Assembly: GCA_003155465.1 (NCBI GenBank)
Contig: PMCR01000063.1
Span: 1-5,805, forward strand
From: Myxococcales bacterium
GTDB taxonomy: Bacteria > Myxococcota > Polyangia > Fen-1088
Direction of reading: 5' to 3'
DNA length: 5,805 nucleotides
Shown: in pieces, positions 1 through 5,805 of the stretch
Layout of the letters: each line of letters starts with the position of its first letter
Numbering within the stretch: the stretch's first letter is position 1
Notes under the pieces: generated by a model
Database searches by the model: none
The model's input: the letters and a program-made list of their open reading frames with translations, nothing else
What the model was told of the DNA's origin: nothing
Translations under genes and position numbers: made by a program

Positions 1-506
<506 letters not shown>

Positions 507-537
507 GCCGCGGTTCACAGCAAGCACAAGATCGACG

Positions 538-585
538 AGGCCCACCGTTGGTTGACCGAAGGGTCAGCGGACGGTGGGCTTTCCT

Positions 586-587
<2 letters not shown>
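538..587 (+). terminator. Intrinsic terminator between convergent groEL and pilin operon
   Basis: A perfect 9-bp stem pairs GCCCACCGT (540-548) with ACGGTGGGC (571-579), extendable by a G-T and an A-T pair to 538/581. An inner stem of seven pairs with one wobble (551-557 with 562-568) closes a GAAG loop, making a long composite hairpin. It is followed on the plus strand by TTTCCTTT (580-587), so its main orientation is termination of groEL. The pilX-like stop codon (588-586) lies in the T-rich flank. On the minus strand the hairpin would also follow that operon immediately, but no U-tract lies beyond it there, so bidirectional use is only possible. Confidence 0.85.
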
Positions 588-2784
<2,197 letters not shown>

Positions 2785-2797
2785 CACGTCTCTCCTC
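2785..2797 (-). promoter_or_regulatory. Ribosome binding site of the pilX-like gene
   Basis: The coding strand reads GAGGAGA, starting inside the TGA stop of the pilW-like gene. GGAG (2795-2792) lies 7 nt before the ATG at 2784 but only 4 nt before the overlapping GTG at 2787. This decides the start in favour of ATG and implies translational coupling. Confidence 0.75.
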
Positions 2798-4208
2798 AGT
2801 TGTTGCGCGGATAGACAGTGGTGCTCAGGACCCGGCGACGGTACTGGTCACAGCAGGTGGAGGTGGGTGGCAGGCGATCCGGGTCGCAGCAGGCTGGGCG
2901 CAGGTGATTCTCGATGGTGGGCGGGCTATTGAAGGTCGCCTTGGCGTCGATGCCATTGTCTTCAGTCAACGAGCGGGCAACCAGTGTCAGACGCACGGCC
3001 GATGGCTGGTTGCACTTGCGGGCGTTGCTGGTTTCGATCGGGTCGTTGGCGTCATTGAGGGTCCAGTCGTCAAGGATCTTGCTGGGACTGCCGTCGTCCA
3101 GGACGCCGTTGCCGTTGATGTCACAGGCGAAGGCAACCTGGAGGTCCTCGATGCCCTCGGCCAGCACCTGGGCACCGTTCGTGCTGGCCGCACCGTCAAG
3201 ACGTTCCATGGTCAGGACAGGAACACCCTGGGTCAGTCCCGGGAAATAGTTGTCATACTGATCTTTCGTCCGGACGGCAAAGCGCACCCACCAGAACTGT
3301 CCGAAATTGCGGACACCCGTGTTGGGGTTCTGCGGCACAGAGCCCGGCACATAGGCGAGGTAGCCGTTGCCAGGAATCATGCCGGCGACCGGGGCCCCGG
3401 AGGGGTTCCACACCGAGCCGGTACAACCGTTGCTGGGCGGGGGTGGGCAAACAGCCGAGGAGTCACTGGCATGACTGAGGGTGTTGGTTGCAGTCGTCAC
3501 GCCGGTGATCTGGAGCAAGGTGCAACCGATATCGCTGACAAACCCGACGCCGAGTCCCAGTCCTTGCTCTCCGACCAGCAGGATGAACTCGCCCTGCTGG
3601 AACATGACCGCGTTGGGTGCGGCAGTGATTATGGCACTGTTTGTGTCGGCGACTGCGGCGGCAAGCGCCGAATCGAAGTTGGTGCCTGAAGATCGATTGC
3701 CAAAGGCGACGGTGACCACATCGGTCCCAGGAACGATCCCAATAACACTGGAGTCAGTGCCGGCAACTTGGTCAACGATCCACAGGGGAGGGATTCGCTG
3801 CGTCGTGTTGTGGGGGCGGTCGTACGCGCGCAGGCCGGCGTTGGGACGCAGGGAAAGGTCATGTACGGTGACGACTCCCGCTGAAATCGCTGGAACCACA
3901 GGAGGATCGTCGCTGTCGTCCGAGGCAATCCCGGTCCCGCGCCTGAGGGGAGGAGACGGCACGATTCCCCCCACCGGCCGCACGCAGCCGTACATTCCAG
4001 AGCCCTCGGCGCGGACGAAGCGGCTGAGTACCTCCATGGCGGCCCACACGTTCTGCTGAACGTTGAGCATCTTGGTCTGGGTTTCGTACACGCGCTGCTG
4101 GCCGGCGAAGAACATGAAGGTTGAGGCAGCCACGATGGACGCGATGACCATGGTCACCATCAGTTCGACCAGGGTCATGCCTTGTTCGGGCGCGCCTCGG
4201 CCTACCAC
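2796..4208 (-). CDS. PilW-like type IV minor pilin
   Basis: This is a 470-residue prepilin. The leader MVGRGAPEQG is followed by a G|M cleavage site and MTLVELMVTMVIAS, so mature residue 1 is Met and Glu5 is present; the hydrophobic helix spans about residues 11-33. PilW-type features follow: QQRVYE...QQNVWAAMEVLSRFVR after the helix, a late EGIEDLQVAFACD segment, PSAVRLTLVARS, and a C-terminal RRRVLSTTVYPRNN. Residues 363-372 (DINGNGVLDD) form an EF-hand/dockerin-like calcium loop. Two vicinal cysteine pairs, 440-441 and 452-453, lie near the C-terminus. The start is GTG at 4208: it has a strong GGAGG 5 nt upstream and gives a short basic leader, whereas the ATG at 4415 would add 69 residues that merely read pilV out of frame. 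It overlaps the pilV stop by 7 nt. The likely role is bridging other minor pilins in the pilus priming complex. It is larger than many PilW proteins. Confidence 0.9.
   Translation of the reverse strand: MVGRGAPEQGMTLVELMVTMVIASIVAASTFMFFAGQQRVYETQTKMLNVQQNVWAAMEVLSRFVRAEGSGMYGCVRPVGGIVPSPPLRRGTGIASDDSDDPPVVPAISAGVVTVHDLSLRPNAGLRAYDRPHNTTQRIPPLWIVDQVAGTDSSVIGIVPGTDVVTVAFGNRSSGTNFDSALAAAVADTNSAIITAAPNAVMFQQGEFILLVGEQGLGLGVGFVSDIGCTLLQITGVTTATNTLSHASDSSAVCPPPPSNGCTGSVWNPSGAPVAGMIPGNGYLAYVPGSVPQNPNTGVRNFGQFWWVRFAVRTKDQYDNYFPGLTQGVPVLTMERLDGAASTNGAQVLAEGIEDLQVAFACDINGNGVLDDGSPSKILDDWTLNDANDPIETSNARKCNQPSAVRLTLVARSLTEDNGIDAKATFNSPPTIENHLRPACCDPDRLPPTSTCCDQYRRRVLSTTVYPRNN
3093..3122 (-). other. EF-hand/dockerin-like Ca2+-binding loop in the PilW-like protein
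   Basis: The coding strand encodes DINGNGVLDD (residues 363-372): oxygen ligands at positions 1, 3 and 5, glycine at 6, and acidic residues at 9 and 10. This fits the D-x-[DN]-x-[DN]-G pattern of calcium-binding loops. It follows a beta-strand-like segment, LQVAFAC. Related PilW-type proteins often carry a D-x-D-G-D-G motif in this place. Calcium binding is inferred from the motif alone. Confidence 0.6.
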
Positions 4209-4218
4209 GACTTCCTCC
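4202..4218 (-). promoter_or_regulatory. pilW ribosome binding site embedded in the 3' end of pilV
   Basis: The coding strand contains GGAGGAAG (4218-4211) inside the pilV codons for Arg-Arg-Lys. GGAGG ends 5 nt before the GTG start at 4208. The pilV stop (TAG, 4204-4202) falls just inside pilW, sharing GTGGTAG. This arrangement fixes the pilW start and indicates coupled translation. Confidence 0.8.
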
Positions 4219-4708
4219 GTTCCATATCCAGGCGTACGCTCTTGGGGCTTCCGGTGTCCGTGTTGTAGGTGACGGTTACGGAAATGACGTAGGGCTGGCT
4301 GATCCCCAGGTTGACGACTCGCCACCTCCGGGTCCAGCGATATTGGGGGGTCTGGGGCCCCCCGGAAAGGTCGATACCTTCGGCATTCGTGTGGGCGACA
4401 TTCGCCGGTTTCCATTCAAGGTCGCCGATCACGTTCGCGATACGAGCTCGCCCCGTGGTCGCGTCCGGCTGGAATTGATCCAGGTGGGGCACCAAGGGGT
4501 CTGTGATCGCGGGATTTCCGGTCGTCAGCACGGTGCTGAACTCTTCCAGTTTCTGACTCGCCAGGCGCAAGGCGACGGCTCCATCGTTGGCCATCTTCGA
4601 GGCGCCGATCACGGCTTGCTGCACAGCCAGGGTTCCGAGAAGGCCGATGGCCCCCAGCAACAGGGCCACCAGGACCTCGATCAGTGTGAATCCGGAATTG
4701 CGCTTCAT
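4202..4708 (-). CDS. PilV/GspI-like type IV minor pilin
   Basis: This is a 168-residue prepilin with a textbook class III signal: leader MKRNSG, cleavage before Phe7, then FTLIEVLVALLLGAIGLLG with Glu5 at residue 11; the hydrophobic helix spans about 7-29. The following AVQQAVIGASKMANDGAVALRLASQKLEEF has the amphipathic alpha1 character and A-x-Q/LA-x-x-KLEE pattern common in PilV and GspI proteins. No cysteine is present, unlike in its neighbours. The ATG at 4708 lies only 2 nt after the TAA of the upstream gene and has no clear Shine-Dalgarno sequence, so reinitiation from fimT translation is likely. The C-terminal codons CGG-AGG-AAG double as the ribosome binding site of the next gene. The product should assemble with the FimT-, PilW- and PilX-like proteins at the pilus tip. 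Which named PilV/GspI subfamily it belongs to is uncertain. Confidence 0.9.
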   Translation of the reverse strand: MKRNSGFTLIEVLVALLLGAIGLLGTLAVQQAVIGASKMANDGAVALRLASQKLEEFSTVLTTGNPAITDPLVPHLDQFQPDATTGRARIANVIGDLEWKPANVAHTNAEGIDLSGGPQTPQYRWTRRWRVVNLGISQPYVISVTVTYNTDTGSPKSVRLDMERRKSW

Positions 4709-4710
4709 TT

Positions 4711-5292
4711 TTAGAAGGTGAAGTCTCGCGTGGAAACAAATGCCGTGAGGCCTGTCACAGAAATGACGAAGCCGCCATCGGGGTGATTGGGGTTGAAGTT
4801 CTCATTGCGAACATAGATTCTCCAGGGAGCCAGGTCTGCAGAGCTGGTGCTCACGCCTGCGTTTCCCGTTGGGTTGAAGAAGACTTGTGCGCAGTCGTTT
4901 GGCCTGGTGGAGCCAAGGACGCGATCCGCAGGCACCGAGCCGTCTGTGTTCGCATCCCAGATCGCAACGCCTGGAGGTGCAAACACGCTGCGTATGGCCG
5001 TCGGTTCCCCTGTGTTGAAGATGTCCATGCCGTCCGAGCAGATCTGTACCCTGTAGTTGACGCGCAAGCCCATGGCATCTAGGTGTGCCCGCTGCAGGCC
5101 CTGCGCGACCATGTTGACGAAGTCGCGTCCCTTGCGCGCTGAGCTGTCTCGGGTCAACGATGGAGTCGCAACGGCAGCCAGCAGCCCGATGATGACGAGC
5201 ACCACCATGAGCTCGGTGATAGTAAATCCAGTCTGCCGACTGCGGCTTCGCGACATGACTCCCCAATCTTGCGCTTGCAAAGGTGCGGCCAT
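4711..5292 (-). CDS. FimT/GspH-like type IV minor pilin
   Basis: This is a 193-residue prepilin and the first gene of the minor-pilin operon. The leader ends SRSRSRQTG, with cleavage at G22|F23, followed by FTITELMVVLVIIGLLAAVATPSL (Glu5 at residue 27) and the KGRDFVNMVAQGLQRAHLDAM segment typical of GspH/FimT pilins. The globular part has two cysteines (residues 85 and 134) that could pair, as commonly seen in this family. I chose the ATG at 5292 because GAGGA lies 6 nt upstream. Starting at the ATG at 5256 gives a shorter, more usual 10-residue leader, but its GGGGAG is only 2 nt away. The ATG at 5316 would lengthen the leader to 30 residues. In FimU/PilV/PilW/PilX clusters this protein sits in the tip complex and connects it to the main pilin shaft; that role is inferred from family and gene order. 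Confidence 0.9.
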   Translation of the reverse strand: MAAPLQAQDWGVMSRSRSRQTGFTITELMVVLVIIGLLAAVATPSLTRDSSARKGRDFVNMVAQGLQRAHLDAMGLRVNYRVQICSDGMDIFNTGEPTAIRSVFAPPGVAIWDANTDGSVPADRVLGSTRPNDCAQVFFNPTGNAGVSTSSADLAPWRIYVRNENFNPNHPDGGFVISVTGLTAFVSTRDFTF

Positions 5293-5303
5293 CAAGAATC
5301 CTC
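5293..5303 (-). promoter_or_regulatory. Ribosome binding site of the fimT-like gene
   Basis: GAGGA (5303-5299 on the minus strand) stands 6 nt before the ATG at 5292, the best start signal among the three in-frame ATGs at 5316, 5292 and 5256. The choice changes only the length of the cleaved leader, not the mature protein. Confidence 0.6.
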
Positions 5304-5319
5304 GGGAGAATTCCACCGG

Positions 5320-5352
5320 ATCATAAGATAGAAGCAGGATCCGCTAGGAAAA
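5320..5352 (-). promoter_or_regulatory. Weak candidate promoter for the minor-pilin operon
   Basis: The 142-bp spacer before fimT contains, on the minus strand, a poor -35-like TTTTCC (5352-5347), then 16 nt, then TATCTT (5330-5325). It is followed directly by TATGAT (5325-5320), five of six matches to TATAAT but badly spaced from any -35. A start near 5313 would give a leader of about 20 nt. This is a low-confidence call; the operon might instead use an alternative sigma factor or read-through from the upstream gene. Nothing else was found in the spacer. Confidence 0.25.
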
Positions 5353-5434
5353 CATTTCATGGGGCGCAAGGCTGTTCGTGCTCCCAGGTACGCACATGCG
5401 CACATGCTGCCGCCCCTGACCACAACCATGATTG

Positions 5435-5805
5435 CTATCGCGACGGGCGGCGCGCCTCGTGAAACCAAGCCCGATATTCCTGCATCCGGCTGCGCTGCTC
5501 GGCGGGCGCGTGTCGGCTGCAGGTGACGTAATCGGCGGTCTGGGGATCAGCTCCCCAGCGCGCCTCGACGCAGTCGTTGGGATTGTACGCCATCTCCAGT
5601 GCACCGCGGCGGGCGTACACATCGGCCACGTTCAGCGGGAAAGGCGTCCCGTCGCTGCGCCGGTACTCCACCTTCCGCTCGTGGATGCGGCGCTGATGCA
5701 GCTTCTCGAGCTCCGTGCGAAGGTCCTCGGGCTTGCGGCCGCCCAGCACGAACAGCTCGGGGTGGGCCGACACGCGGGCGGGCAGGCGCGCCAGCACGTC
5801 GAGCG
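5435..5805 (-). CDS. Hypothetical protein, C-terminal part (5' end beyond window)
   Basis: The last 122 residues of a minus-strand gene enter from the right edge and end at a TAG (5437-5435). The frame is open to the window boundary, so the GTG at 5797 is not necessarily the start. I do not recognise the family. The visible protein is soluble and charged: ARVSAHPELFVLGGRKPEDL is followed by a likely amphipathic helix (RTELEKLHQRRIHERKVEYRR). Then come SDGTPFPLNVADVYARRGAL, a distinctive MAYNPNDCVEARWGAD motif, CSRHAPAEQ and a basic tail YRAWFHEARRPSR. Two cysteines, in NPNDC and CSRH, could pair or bind metal. No membrane segment is visible in this part. It lies 142 nt upstream of the pilin operon in the same direction, so co-transcription is possible but not indicated. 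Confidence 0.75.
   Translation of the reverse strand, partial: LDVLARLPARVSAHPELFVLGGRKPEDLRTELEKLHQRRIHERKVEYRRSDGTPFPLNVADVYARRGALEMAYNPNDCVEARWGADPQTADYVTCSRHAPAEQRSRMQEYRAWFHEARRPSR

Noticed and set aside
4209..4415. N-terminal extension of the PilW-like protein to an ATG at 4415
   Set aside because: The extra residues are pilV read out of frame and would bury the prepilin leader 79 residues deep. A strong GGAGG precedes the GTG at 4208.
5365..5385. Sigma-54 promoter upstream of fimT
   Set aside because: On the minus strand only the GG-N10-GC dinucleotides fit (CTGGGAGCACGAACAGCC). The rest of the -24 and -12 consensus is absent, so the match is not better than chance.
5392..5407. Tandem 8-bp repeat GCACATGC in the spacer, as operator or terminator
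   Set aside because: There are only two copies, no stable hairpin with a loop, and no adjacent T-run on either strand. It is too short to call.

Overview
The window looks like chromosomal DNA of moderately high GC from a Gram-negative bacterium with type IVa pili. Three things point toward Myxococcota or a related deltaproteobacterial-grade lineage: the GroEL tail, the minor-pilin gene order, and a Stig1-like CC-rich repeat of a kind common in myxobacterial surface proteins. This placement is an inference; there is no rRNA or other phylogenetic marker here except the GroEL fragment.

Layout. Positions 1-506 (+) are the 3' end of groEL, ending in a (GGM)5-M tail. A strong composite hairpin with a T-rich flank (538-587) separates it from a convergent minus-strand operon. 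Read in its own direction, that operon runs fimT/gspH-like (5292-4711), pilV-like (4708-4202), pilW-like (4208-2796), then a very large pilX-like gene (2784-586). The genes are almost touching: a 2-nt gap, a 7-nt overlap, and an 11-nt gap. Upstream are a 142-bp spacer with a weak candidate promoter and then the 3' end of another minus-strand gene of unknown function (5805-5435).

How the genes work together. The first three proteins carry class III prepilin signals (G|F or G|M followed by TxxE). The fourth has a PilX/GspK-like N-terminus without Glu5. Together they form a FimU-PilV-PilW-PilX type set, expected to be processed by prepilin peptidase and to form the priming and tip complex of a type IV pilus. 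PilY1, the usual tip protein of such clusters, is not present downstream: the operon stops at the terminator against groEL.

The most unusual object is the PilX-like protein (732 aa). A PilX N-terminal region is followed by a 46-residue Thr/Ser-Gly dipeptide linker built from 6-bp DNA repeats. Then comes a 193-residue module with 47 cysteines in Stig1-like repeats, and finally a C-terminal beta-rich domain like those that end other PilX-type pilins (DUF7305-like). The linker and cysteine module look like an insertion into an otherwise ordinary PilX-type protein. They may form a disulfide-armoured, length-variable element exposed at the pilus tip.
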